Shown here piece by piece: positions 1 to 11,018 of a stretch of 64,000 nucleotides of DNA (the stretch's first letter is position 1; every line of letters starts with the position of its first letter). The translations under genes and the position numbers were made by a program. The stretch spans positions 1 to 64,000 of the forward strand of contig NZ_JAIQLH010000019.1 in NCBI RefSeq assembly GCF_020037025.1, given 5' to 3'. Under the pieces are notes generated by a model, which saw only the letters and a list, made by a program, of their open reading frames with translations, did not search any database and was not told the origin of the DNA. Source of the DNA: Streptomyces huiliensis (GTDB taxonomy: Bacteria; Actinomycetota; Actinomycetes; Streptomycetales; Streptomycetaceae).

Positions 1-506
1 GCGCCGCCCTGCTGGCCGCCGAGCGCCAGCCGCACCGCGCCCGGCTGGTCGGCCGCGCCCTGGCCGGCAACCCCGGCCCGTACCAGGTCGTCACCGCCGA
101 CGGCACCCGCCCGCCGTGGCGCGAGGGCACCTTCGACCGCGTCCTCGTCGACGTCCCCTGCACCGGCCTGGGCGCCCTCCGCCGCCGCCCCGAGGCCCGC
201 TGGCGGCGGCGCCCCGAAGACGTGGCCGGCTTCGGGCCGCTCCAGCGCGACCTGCTGCACGAGGCGCTGCGGTCCGTGCGCACCGGCGGCGTCGTCGGGT
301 ACGCGACCTGCTCGCCGCACCCGGCGGAGACGAAGGCCGTCGTCCAGGACGTCCTGAAGCGCGACGGCGTCGAGGCCGAGTGGATCGACGCCCGGCCGCT
401 GCTCGGCGGCGTCCCCGCGCTCGGCGACGGCCCGGACGTCCAGCTGTGGCCGCACCTGCACGGCACGGACGCGATGTACCTGGCGCTGCTGCGGCGTACG
501 GGCTGA
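1..506 (+). CDS. rsmB: 16S rRNA m5C methyltransferase RsmB, C-terminal part (5' end outside window)
   Basis: This is the 3' portion of an RsmB/NOP-family SAM-dependent rRNA cytosine-C5 methyltransferase, open from the window edge in the frame beginning at base 3. The visible part has motif IV DVPCTGLGALRRRPEARWR, which carries one of the two family cysteines. It also has the catalytic motif VI segment YATCSPHPAETKAVV and the usual short tail ending TDAMYLALLRR. In this family one Cys forms the covalent adduct with cytosine and the other helps release it. The N-terminal NusB-like domain and SAM-binding motif I lie before base 1. rpe follows on the same strand after 147 bp, an arrangement common in Streptomyces. 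Confidence 0.93.
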   Translation, partial: AALLAAERQPHRARLVGRALAGNPGPYQVVTADGTRPPWREGTFDRVLVDVPCTGLGALRRRPEARWRRRPEDVAGFGPLQRDLLHEALRSVRTGGVVGYATCSPHPAETKAVVQDVLKRDGVEAEWIDARPLLGGVPALGDGPDVQLWPHLHGTDAMYLALLRRTG

Positions 507-653
507 GGGGCCGGTTCCGGGGCCCCGCGAGGCCCCGGCCGTCCGCGAGGGCGTCACCGCCCGGCGGGTTCCGCCCCGGGGAACCGGTCGGACCCTTCCG
601 CGAGGGCGACCCTCGCTGTCCGGCCGGCGGCCGCCGCATGGCAGGCTTGGGGC

Positions 654-1340
654 ATGACCGTCCAGATCAACCCCAGCATCCTGAGCGCGGACTTCGCCCG
701 CCTGGCCGACGAGGCGCAGGCCGTGAAGGGCGCCGACTGGCTCCACGTCGACGTGATGGACAACCACTTCGTCCCCAACCTCACGCTCGGGGTCCCGATC
801 GTCGAGTCGCTGAGCAGGGCCACGTCCACGCCGCTGGACTGCCACCTGATGATCGAGGACCCGGACCGCTGGGCCCCGCAGTACGTCGAGGCGGGCGCGG
901 GCTCGGTCACCTTCCACGCCGAGGCCGCCGCCGCGCCCGTGCGGCTGGCGCGGGAGATCCGGGCCAAGGGGGCGCGCGCGTCGATGGCGCTCAAGCCCGC
1001 GACGCCGATCGAGCCGTACGAGGACCTGCTTCCCGAGCTCGACATGCTCCTGATCATGACCGTGGAGCCGGGCTTCGGCGGGCAGAAGTTCCTGGACATC
1101 ATGCTGCCGAAGATCCGCCGCACCCGGGAGCTGATCTCCCGGCACGGCCTGGAGCTCTGGCTCCAGGTGGACGGCGGCGTCTCGGCCGAGACCATCGAAC
1201 GGTGTGCCGAGGCGGGCGCCGACGTGTTCGTCGCAGGTTCGGCCGTTTACGGTACCGATGACCCGGCGGCCGCCGTACGCTCACTGCGTGAGCTCGCGGA
1301 GACGGCCACCACGGCCGCGCCTTGGGCCTGCGGGCACTGA
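654..1340 (+). CDS. rpe: Ribulose-phosphate 3-epimerase
   Basis: This 228-aa TIM-barrel enzyme interconverts D-ribulose 5-phosphate and D-xylulose 5-phosphate in the pentose phosphate pathway. The start [14 protein letters not shown], the metal-site segment [16 protein letters not shown] (Asp and His), [10 protein letters not shown], and the phosphate loops [10 protein letters not shown] and [10 protein letters not shown] are all present. Length is normal. The start ATG at 654 begins [10 protein letters not shown], as in actinobacterial orthologues. It lies downstream of rsmB on the same strand. The sugar-binding regulator that follows may belong to the same carbon-metabolism neighbourhood. 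Confidence 0.97.
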   Translation: MTVQINPSILSADFARLADEAQAVKGADWLHVDVMDNHFVPNLTLGVPIVESLSRATSTPLDCHLMIEDPDRWAPQYVEAGAGSVTFHAEAAAAPVRLAREIRAKGARASMALKPATPIEPYEDLLPELDMLLIMTVEPGFGGQKFLDIMLPKIRRTRELISRHGLELWLQVDGGVSAETIERCAEAGADVFVAGSAVYGTDDPAAAVRSLRELAETATTAAPWACGH

Positions 1341-1463
1341 GACGACCGGGTCCGGGGGCCTCCTCGGGCCGCCGCCCGGGCCGGACGAAGATCGGGACCG
1401 CCGTTTTCTGACAGGATGTGACGGTCGAGTCCACAAGGTGAACGCAGCAGTGAGGAGAACGCG

Positions 1464-4740
<3,277 letters not shown>

Positions 4741-4757
4741 TCCCGCTACGAGCCCGG

Positions 4758-4792
4758 AAAAGGGGCGCGGCCGATTCGGCCGCGCCCCTTTT
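4758..4792 (+). terminator. Rho-independent-type terminator after guaB1
   Basis: A perfect inverted repeat starts AAAAGGGGCGCGGCC and ends GGCCGCGCCCCTTTT, with essentially no loop beyond a few bases, 18 bp after the guaB1 stop. The flanking A and T runs make it able to work on either strand. Confidence 0.85.
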
Positions 4793-5095
4793 CGTCGTTT
4801 TCCGCAGGTCTCGCGCCTGCTGTGGTTGACGCCTACATGTACCGATTCGTAAGGTGACATGCAACGAACGTCCATTCTTGGCATGCAGACGCAACGATCG
4901 TACGGGCATGCGCAAGAATGGTGCATTACGAGCGCGGGTCCCTACCTCGTAGGGTTCCGCGCAGTACGTGGAGTGGCGGGTACCGCTGGCTCGCGGTCCC
5001 CCTCCTTTCTCGGTCGTCCCCCTGCCGACGCAACCGACGGGTGGCCGCTTGCGGTACCGGTGGCTCCACTGGCCGCAATGAACGGAGCGACCCCC
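4793..5095 (+). promoter_or_regulatory. Promoter and leader region of the amino-acid permease
   Basis: This 300-bp gap holds a good vegetative-type promoter: TTGACG at 4826-4831 and TAAGGT at 4850-4855 with an 18-bp spacer, giving a predicted start near 4862. An operator-like array follows immediately (separate entry). The rest, to the GTG at 5096, is a leader of about 170 nt with no convincing reading frame. I see no known riboswitch class in it. Confidence 0.55.
4861..4921 (+). promoter_or_regulatory. Candidate Lrp/AsnC-type operator array overlapping the permease transcription start
   Basis: Two nearly identical decamers GCAACGAACG (4861-4870) and GCAACGATCG (4891-4900) lie 30 bp apart. 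They are interleaved with a long inverted repeat, CCATTCTTGGCATGC (4872-4886) against GCATGCGCAAGAATGG (4906-4921). The array lies just downstream of the predicted -10 box, which suits repression. The same GCAACGA motif recurs upstream of davA at 9977 and 10008. Assignment to the Lrp protein at 6766 is an inference from proximity and periodicity. Confidence 0.5.
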
Positions 5096-6676
5096 GTGCT
5101 GGACCAAGACACAGCGCCCCCCGCCGCCGGCAACGGCAAGCGCCCCCCGCAGCCGCCCGCCAGGACCGGTTCCCGGCTGATGCGGCGCAAGCCGGTCGAG
5201 CGACTGGTCGCCGAGGGCGGCCAGGGCGAAGGCGGCACGCTGCGCCGCACGCTCGGCATGTGGCAGCTGACCATGATCAGCATCGGCGCCACCCTCGGCA
5301 CCGGCATCTTCGTGGTCCTCGGCAACGCCGTGCCCGAGGCCGGCCCCGCCGTCGTGATCTCGTTCGTCCTCGCGGGCCTCACCGCGCTCTTCTCCGCGCT
5401 GTCCTACGCGGAGCTGGCCGGCACCATCCCGGTCTCCGGCTCCTCGTACTCGTACTCCTACGCCACGCTCGGCGAGATCGTCGCCTGGATCTGCGGCTGG
5501 TGTCTGATCCTGGAGTACGGCGTCTCCGTCGCGGCCGTGGCCGTCGGCTGGGGCCAGTACCTCAACGAGCTGCTGGACGGCACCATCGGCGTCACCATCC
5601 CGGAGTCGCTGGCCAACCCGCCCGGTGACGGCGGCATCTTCAACGTGCCCGCCCTGCTCGTCGTGCTCCTCTGCATGGCGTTCCTGCTCGGCGGCGCCAA
5701 GGAGAGCGCCCGCGCCAACGCCATCATGGTCGGCGTGAAGATCGCCGCCCTGCTGCTGTTCTGCGCCGTGGCCTTCACCGGCATCAAGGCCGGCAACTAC
5801 TCGCCGTTCATGCCGCTCGGCCTGGCCGGCATCAGCAACGCCGGTGCCAGCCTGTTCTTCTCCTACATCGGCTTCGACGCCGCCTCCACCGCCGGCGAGG
5901 AGGCCAAGAACCCGAAGAAGGACCTGCCCAAGGCGATCATGCTGTCGCTGCTGATCGTCACCGCGCTCTACGTCCTGGTCGCCGCGATCGCCGTCGGCGC
6001 CCTGCCCTGGAAGCAGTTCGAGGGCTCCGAGGCCGCGCTCGCCGGCATCATGAAGGACGTCACCGGCCAGAGCTTCTGGGCCGTGCTGCTGGCGGCCGGT
6101 GCCGTCATCGCCATCGCCAGCGTGGTGCTGACCGTCCTTTACGGCCAGACCCGCATCCTCTTCGCGATGGCCCGCGACGGCCTGGTCCCCAAGGCCTTCG
6201 CCAAGGTCAGCCCGCGCAAGGGCGTGCCCGTCGCCAACACGATCATCACCTGCGCCTTCTGCGGCGTCCTCGCCGCGGCCGTCCCGCTGGCCGAGCTCGC
6301 GGACGCCACCAGCATCGGCACCCTGTTCGCGTTCGCCCTGGTCAACGTGGCCGTCATCGTCCTCGCCGTGAAGCGGCCGGACATGAAGCGCTCCTTCACC
6401 GTCCCGCTCTCCGGGGTCCGCATCCCGTTCTTCGGCGGACTGCGGCTGCGGCTCGGCATGATCTTCCCGGTGCTCGGCTTCGGATTCTGCCTCTACCTGA
6501 TGTACGAGCTGCCCGTCATCACCTGGGAGGTCTTCGGCCTCTGGATGGCCGTCGGCTTCGTCATCTACTTCGCCTACGGCATGCGGCACTCGAAGCTGAA
6601 CGACGCGGACGGAGGCTCGGACGGCCCCGAGGGTCCCGCCGGCACCGACGCCGTCGAGGCACCGGCGAAGGGCTAG
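5096..6676 (+). CDS. APC-superfamily (CAT/YfnA-like) cationic amino-acid permease
   Basis: This 526-aa inner-membrane amino-acid transporter has about 12 hydrophobic segments from residue 50. The APC signature follows TLRRTLGMWQLTMISIGATLGTGIFV, and later YIGFDAASTAGEEAKNPKKDLPKAI is the characteristic substrate-pathway helix. I chose the GTG at 5096 (MLDQDTAPP) because GGAG at 5084-5087 sits 8 nt upstream. The frame is open further upstream but carries no coding signal. An Lrp regulator follows 89 bp later and davAB lies 3.5 kb downstream with a shared promoter motif. Lysine or another cationic amino acid is therefore a reasonable substrate guess, not a demonstration. Confidence 0.9.
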   Translation: MLDQDTAPPAAGNGKRPPQPPARTGSRLMRRKPVERLVAEGGQGEGGTLRRTLGMWQLTMISIGATLGTGIFVVLGNAVPEAGPAVVISFVLAGLTALFSALSYAELAGTIPVSGSSYSYSYATLGEIVAWICGWCLILEYGVSVAAVAVGWGQYLNELLDGTIGVTIPESLANPPGDGGIFNVPALLVVLLCMAFLLGGAKESARANAIMVGVKIAALLLFCAVAFTGIKAGNYSPFMPLGLAGISNAGASLFFSYIGFDAASTAGEEAKNPKKDLPKAIMLSLLIVTALYVLVAAIAVGALPWKQFEGSEAALAGIMKDVTGQSFWAVLLAAGAVIAIASVVLTVLYGQTRILFAMARDGLVPKAFAKVSPRKGVPVANTIITCAFCGVLAAAVPLAELADATSIGTLFAFALVNVAVIVLAVKRPDMKRSFTVPLSGVRIPFFGGLRLRLGMIFPVLGFGFCLYLMYELPVITWEVFGLWMAVGFVIYFAYGMRHSKLNDADGGSDGPEGPAGTDAVEAPAKG

Positions 6677-6765
6677 CCCGGCCGCCGCGAGTCGGGGTGG
6701 ACGCCGGAGACGTGATCTACTGCTGGAGGAAGAGCAGGATCCCGTAGAAAAGTGATTCACCCGCA

Positions 6766-7221
6766 GTGCGACTCAACGAGCTCGACGAACGTATCGTGCA
6801 CGCCCTGGCCGAGGATGCCCGGCGCTCCTACGCCGACATCGGTGCCGAGGTCGGCCTGTCCGCGCCCGCGGTGAAGCGGCGCGTGGACAGGCTGCGTGCC
6901 GAAGGGGCCATCACCGGATTCACCGTCCGGGTGGACCCGGGGGCCCTCGGTTGGGAGACCGAGGGCTTCATCGAGCTCTACTGCCGCCGGAACACCTCGC
7001 CCGAGGCGATCCACCGCGGCCTCTCCCGTTATCCCGAGGTGGCGTCCGCCTCCACCGTCACCGGTGAGGCCGACGCCATCGTCCAGATCTTCGCCTCCGA
7101 CATGCGGCACTTCGAACGGGTGCTGGAGCGGATCGCCGGCGAGCCGTTCGTCGAGCGGACGAAGTCGGTGCTGGTGCTTTCGCCGCTGCTGCGGCGGTTC
7201 AGTTCCGGGGCGCCGTCCTGA
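6766..7221 (+). CDS. Lrp/AsnC-family transcriptional regulator
   Basis: This 151-aa regulator has the N-terminal HTH at residues 1-50 (LNELDERIVHALAEDARRSYADIG, then LSAPAVKRRVDRLRAEGAI). The C-terminal RAM effector domain contains STVTGEADAIVQIFASDMRHFE (about residues 92-115). GTG start at 6766. Lrp/AsnC proteins form dimers to octamers, bind amino acids and control amino-acid transport and degradation genes. Its position between a permease and the lysine-oxidation genes davAB, and the GCAACGA repeats at both promoters, make it the prime candidate regulator of this neighbourhood. No such motif is visible in its own 89-bp upstream gap. Confidence 0.92.
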   Translation: MRLNELDERIVHALAEDARRSYADIGAEVGLSAPAVKRRVDRLRAEGAITGFTVRVDPGALGWETEGFIELYCRRNTSPEAIHRGLSRYPEVASASTVTGEADAIVQIFASDMRHFERVLERIAGEPFVERTKSVLVLSPLLRRFSSGAPS

Positions 7222-7249
7222 TCCCCGTGCCCGGAGGCGGGGGCGGGTC

Positions 7250-7697
7250 CGGGAGCGGGGCCGACGGTACGCCGTCCGGTGCTCCGAAGCGCGGCAGGTG
7301 GTGTTCCGATCCCGCCCGGGCCCGTGAACGGCCCGGGCGCCTCCTCGCCCGCCGGGGCGCCCGAACGCCGGCCTGTTCGCCCGGGCGGGCGAGCCCAGCC
7401 GCTGGGTGCAGAGCGGCAGCTTGAGGTTGTCCAGGGTGCCGTGGCACAGGTGGTCGTGGTCGTGGTCGCGGTCGGCGAGATCGATGTCAGCGGCTCCGCG
7501 CGGGCCAGGTCGACACCCGCCGCGCCGTGGCACCAGGCGGACCAGTGCCGTGCGGGCGCGTTGTCCCGCGGGTCGGGCCCGTTTCCCGGGGCCGGATCGA
7601 ACGCCCTCGCTTCGTAGGCCGGCGCTCCGTCGATCACTGTCGTGCAGCGCTTGTCAGGGGCCAGTGCGGCGAGCCGGTCGTGGGTGGCTCCCCCCTG
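7250..7697 (-). pseudogene. Remnant of lanthipeptide synthetase LanM, C-terminal LanC-like cyclase domain
   Basis: The 600-bp gap between lrp and the alpha/beta hydrolase holds decayed coding sequence on the minus strand. Reading down from 7697, one frame gives THDRLAALAPDKR, AYEARAFDPAPGNGPDPRD and HWSAWCHGAAGVDLAR (WCHG at 7535-7524). A second frame then gives DHDHDHLCHGTLDNLKLPL (LCHG at 7449-7438). The first frame resumes with PGPFTGPGGIG (about 7337). These match, in order, the LanM/LanC landmarks: the AYE..FDP..GN.PD segment, the WCHGA zinc-ligand Cys, the CHG Cys-His zinc ligands and the final TG.AGIG segment. At least two frameshifts and an internal deletion of about 20 codons are needed. 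The N-terminal kinase-like dehydratase domain is absent. Confidence 0.75.
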
Positions 7698-7820
7698 GTC
7701 CCCCGCACGAGGGACGGCGCCGGCGAGGCGCCGTCCCAGTGGCTCGCTTTTGGAGCGACAGCACCACGCGTTGCAGTCGCAGGGTCGCTTTTCGGCCGTT
7801 GCGGTGTGCCGCGTCGAGGG

Positions 7821-8660
7821 TCAGGAAGCCGCCGTCGTGCGCAGGAACTCGTGGAGGATGGTGGTGAGGTGGGCGGGCGCGTCCTCCTGGACCAGGTGGC
7901 CCGCGCCGGGGATCGGTTCGAAGGTGGCGCCGGGTATCGCGGCGGCAAGCTCGCGGCCCTTCTCCACCGGGATCCACGCGTCGTCGGTGCCCCAGCACAC
8001 GGTCACCGGGAGGGTGATCTCGCCGTAGCGGCCCTGGATCTCGTCGGTGTAGCGCTGGTCGGCCTGGGCGATCTGCCGGTAGAACGCGGGTTGGCCCGCA
8101 GGGCCGAGCCAGGGCTCGACGAGCCGTTCCAGGGTCGCGGGGTGCAGGCCGGGGCCGCCGGTCGTGCCGATGTACTCGCGGACGAGGGCGGCGTGTAGCG
8201 CGGGCGGCAGCTGCTCGAAGACGGGGGCGTGTTCGCCGACGAGCCGGAAGAACGGCGAGCCCCACGGGGCCAGCGCCACCGGGTCGACGAGGGCGAGCGC
8301 GCGGTAGCGGGCGCCGTGCAGCAGATGGGCGCGCAGGGCGACGGCGCCGCCGAAGTCGTGCGCCACGACCAGGGGTTCGGCCAGTCCCCAGTGGGCCAGG
8401 AGCTCGGTGAGGACCCGGCCCTGGGCGGCCAGGGAGACGTCCTGCCCCGCCGCCTTCTCCGACTGCCCGTAGCCGGGCATGTCCCACACGTACACCTGGT
8501 GGTCGCGGGCGAGCGACCGGGCCACCGCGCGCCAGACGAAGGACGAGAACGGGGTGCCGTGCAGCAGGACGACCGGCGGCCGGCCGGCCGCGCCGAGACG
8601 GTCCCAGCGGACCTCGCCGGTGGGGCCGGCGAAGGTCCGCGTCAACTGCCATTCGGTCAT
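7821..8660 (-). CDS. Alpha/beta-fold hydrolase with Asp nucleophile (haloalkane dehalogenase/epoxide hydrolase-like)
   Basis: This 279-aa cytoplasmic alpha/beta hydrolase has the oxyanion-hole motif LLHGTPFSSFVW (about residues 32-43). The nucleophile elbow is VAHDFGGA (about 98-105), so the nucleophile is Asp, as in haloalkane dehalogenases and epoxide hydrolases, not Ser. An acid residue lies in CWGTDDAWIP (about 222-231) and the catalytic His in GAGHLVQEDAPAHL (about 252). It is followed on the same strand by nothing intact. A small membrane protein gene lies upstream (8713-9198). The natural substrate cannot be inferred from context. Confidence 0.86.
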   Translation of the reverse strand: MTEWQLTRTFAGPTGEVRWDRLGAAGRPPVVLLHGTPFSSFVWRAVARSLARDHQVYVWDMPGYGQSEKAAGQDVSLAAQGRVLTELLAHWGLAEPLVVAHDFGGAVALRAHLLHGARYRALALVDPVALAPWGSPFFRLVGEHAPVFEQLPPALHAALVREYIGTTGGPGLHPATLERLVEPWLGPAGQPAFYRQIAQADQRYTDEIQGRYGEITLPVTVCWGTDDAWIPVEKGRELAAAIPGATFEPIPGAGHLVQEDAPAHLTTILHEFLRTTAAS

Positions 8661-8712
8661 GGGAGGTTCCTCTCGTCGGGTGAGCGGACGTGAGGAACCG
8701 ATCTTGCCCGAG

Positions 8713-9198
8713 TCAGGCTCCGGTCGTCGAACCCGGCCGGACGATCATGAGAACCGTGACGACCGCCCAGGTCAGGGCGAAGAGTCCGGTGATCATCGAC
8801 AGTCTGGGCAGGCCGGCGGCGAGCTTCGGGGCCGCCTCCGGCTCGGTGTCCTGGAGGTCGAGCGCGTCGATGATCGCGTCCTGGCTGAACACCGCGATGG
8901 CCAGCAGCACCGCGGCCACCGCGGTCAGCGCCATCGAGATGACCAGCCAGGTGTCGCCCAGGACGCCCATCCGCTGCGCCGTCGCCATGCCGAAGGCGGG
9001 AACGGTCACCGAGATCGCCGAGTAGACCCGGGTGATGCGGTGGAGGATCCGCAGGGCCGCGGTGCCCTTCTTGGTGCGGTCGCCGTCCGGGGCCAGGGCC
9101 TGCCGCGCGAAGCGGGGGAAGAGGCTGGCGGCCACGGTCGCCGGACCTATGAGCAGGATCGCTGCCAGCACATGCAGGCTGAGCAGGAGTTTCGTCAT
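8713..9198 (-). CDS. DUF2269-like integral membrane protein
   Basis: This 161-aa protein has about four hydrophobic helices: LLSLHVLAAILLIGPATVAASLFP at the N-terminus, VYSAISVTVPAFGMA, WLVISMALTAVAAVLLAIAVF, and MITGLFALTWAVVTVLMIVRP near the C-terminus. The first helix with its conserved His resembles DUF2269/YozB-type small membrane proteins, but the assignment is tentative. It lies 52 bp upstream of the alpha/beta hydrolase and may be co-transcribed with it. A MarR gene begins 190 bp away on the opposite strand, so that regulator could control this pair. Confidence 0.7.
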   Translation of the reverse strand: MTKLLLSLHVLAAILLIGPATVAASLFPRFARQALAPDGDRTKKGTAALRILHRITRVYSAISVTVPAFGMATAQRMGVLGDTWLVISMALTAVAAVLLAIAVFSQDAIIDALDLQDTEPEAAPKLAAGLPRLSMITGLFALTWAVVTVLMIVRPGSTTGA

Positions 9199-9389
9199 GG
9201 CTTTCCGCTCCCATCGCGGTCGGGCGGGCAGAACCGGGCCGGCCGAGGGTTTCAGTCTGGCTTAAACATCGTGAGACGCTAGCATCCCTGGGCGGCGTGG
9301 CCGGAAGTGGCCCCGGTTACGGGAGACCGGCGGTAAGGCGGGCGTGACGCGGATGCGATGCGGGCGAGATGCGGCGAGAGGTGATGGGG

Positions 9390-9932
9390 ATGGCCGGGGA
9401 CGAGCGGACGGAAGCGTTCCGCACGGAGCCCGGAGCCGCCGCCCCGGACGCGCCGTCTGCCGGTGGTCCGCCCGCCGGTGATCCGTCTGCCGGTGGTCCG
9501 CCGGGGATGCCGCTGCCGTTGATGCTCATCGGGCTCGGCCGGTTCGTCCAGGACGCTGCCCACCACGTGCTGTCCGCCCGGGACGGGTACTCGCTGCGCA
9601 TGATGGGCGCCCTCGGCCACCTCGCCCGCGAGCCCGGCCTCTCCTACAGCGAACTGGCGCGGCGTGCCGGGGTGACCGCGCAGAGCATGCAGGCCACGGT
9701 GGGCCGGCTGGAGCAGGCCGGCGCCGTGGCGCGCACGACACCCGCCGGACGGGGGCGGAAGGCGGTGCTCCAGGTCACCGAGGAGGGCCGACGGATGCTC
9801 GACGACATGCGGCGGGTCCTCGTCGGCCTGGAGGGCCCGTTGACGGCCGGGCTGTCCGTGGAGGAGCGCTCGGTGCTGGCGCGGGTGCTGGGGCGGATGA
9901 TGGGGAACGCTGCGGCGGCGTCAGGCCGCTGA
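9390..9932 (+). CDS. MarR-family transcriptional regulator
   Basis: This protein of about 180 aa has a winged helix at roughly residues 60-135 (LRMMGALGHLAREPGLSYSELARRAGVTAQSMQATVGRLEQAGAV, then wing RGRKAVLQVTEEGRRML). The first 40 residues are Pro/Gly/Ala-rich and contain an in-frame repeat of SAGGPPAGDP type. Candidate starts are ATG 9369, 9384 and 9390; I prefer 9390 because GAGAGG at 9376-9381 gives a normal 8-nt spacing. It is divergent from the membrane protein/hydrolase pair, so autoregulation and control of that pair is the simplest model. Ligand unknown. Confidence 0.85.
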   Translation: MAGDERTEAFRTEPGAAAPDAPSAGGPPAGDPSAGGPPGMPLPLMLIGLGRFVQDAAHHVLSARDGYSLRMMGALGHLAREPGLSYSELARRAGVTAQSMQATVGRLEQAGAVARTTPAGRGRKAVLQVTEEGRRMLDDMRRVLVGLEGPLTAGLSVEERSVLARVLGRMMGNAAAASGR

Positions 9933-9974
9933 CGATCACCCGCGGGCCGGGGGAGTCGGTGCTGTCGCACAGGC

Positions 9975-10073
9975 GCGCAACGAATCGCCGCTGACGCCGG
10001 AAAAGGCGCAACGAATCGCTCGGCAGCACGCAACATCCGTAGCTTGTCGCTCCCTGACGCCGGGCCGTACCGT
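9975..10073 (+). promoter_or_regulatory. davAB promoter with upstream direct-repeat operators
   Basis: Two identical 14-mers GCGCAACGAATCGC occur at 9975-9988 and 10006-10019, 31 bp (three helical turns) apart. A weaker GCAACATCCG copy lies at 10030. A plausible promoter follows: TTGTCG at 10044-10049 and TACCGT at 10068-10073, spacer 18 bp. Repeats placed immediately upstream of the -35 on one DNA face suit an Lrp-type activator. The same GCAACGA core is at the permease promoter (4861-4900). Confidence 0.5.
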
Positions 10074-10163
10074 CAAGGCGTTTAACGGAATCCTGACCGG
10101 AATCCCGTCGAAAGTTCATCGAAACGCCTTCACGCCACCGCGCCGTACACTCGAAGAGGACAT

Positions 10164-10964
10164 ATGAAGCCGCTGCGTATCGCGCTGTTCCAAGGGCCCT
10201 GCGGCGTTCCGTCCTCGACGGACGCCACCCTCGGCGCGCTGGACGCCGCGGCCCGCCGCGCGGCGGAGTCCGGTGCCCGGCTGCTGCTCACCAACGAGCT
10301 CTACCTCACCGGTTATGCCCTGGATGACCTGGTCCCCGACCGCGCCGAACCGGCCGACGGCCCCGGTGCCCAGGCCGTGGCCGCGATCGCCGCCCGGCAC
10401 GGACTGGCCATCGGGTACGGCTACCCGGAGCGCGACGGCGCCGCGATCTACAACGCGCTCCAGCTCATAGGCCCCCAGGGCACCCCGCTCGCCCACTACC
10501 GCAAGACCCACCTCTTCGGCGCGTACGAGACGACGTACTTCACGCCCGGCACGGAGGCGGTGGTACAGGCCGAGCTCGACGGCGTCCGGCTGGGGCTGCT
10601 GATCTGCTACGACGTCGAGTTCCCGGAGCCCGTGCGGGCGCACGCGCTCGCCGGCACGGAGCTGCTGCTCGCCCCGACCGCGCTGATGCGGCCCTACGAG
10701 ATCGTGCCGCAGACGATCGTCCCGGCCCGCGCCTGGGAGAGCCAGCTCTACATCGCCTACGTCAACCGGTGCGGCACCGAAGGCGAGTTCGCCTTCGCCG
10801 GGCTGTCCTGCCTGGCCGCCCCGGACGGGACCGTACGCGCCCGGGCCGGCGCCGACGAGGACCTGCTCGTCGCCGAGGCCGATCCCGCGCTGCTGCACCG
10901 GTCCCGGGCCGAGAACACCTATCTGGCCGACCGCAGGCCGGAGCTCTACACCCGGCTCGCCTGA
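10164..10964 (+). CDS. davA: 5-aminopentanamidase (delta-aminovaleramidase) DavA, carbon-nitrogen hydrolase
   Basis: This 266-aa nitrilase-superfamily amidase is expected to hydrolyse 5-aminovaleramide to 5-aminovalerate and ammonia in lysine degradation. The Glu-Lys-Cys triad is visible: Glu in LLLTNELYLTGYALDD (about residue 45), Lys in AHYRKTHLFG (about 113), and Cys in LGLLICYDVEFPEP (about 149). Length and motif order match Pseudomonas DavA. The ATG at 10164 follows GAAGAGG at a good distance. davB begins 55 bp downstream, and this amidase-monooxygenase pairing is what supports DavA over a generic nitrilase. Confidence 0.88.
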   Translation: MKPLRIALFQGPCGVPSSTDATLGALDAAARRAAESGARLLLTNELYLTGYALDDLVPDRAEPADGPGAQAVAAIAARHGLAIGYGYPERDGAAIYNALQLIGPQGTPLAHYRKTHLFGAYETTYFTPGTEAVVQAELDGVRLGLLICYDVEFPEPVRAHALAGTELLLAPTALMRPYEIVPQTIVPARAWESQLYIAYVNRCGTEGEFAFAGLSCLAAPDGTVRARAGADEDLLVAEADPALLHRSRAENTYLADRRPELYTRLA

Positions 10965-11018
10965 GCCCACCCCCTTCGCCTCACTTCACACCCCCTTGCA
11001 CGCAGGAGAGTTCAGCCG

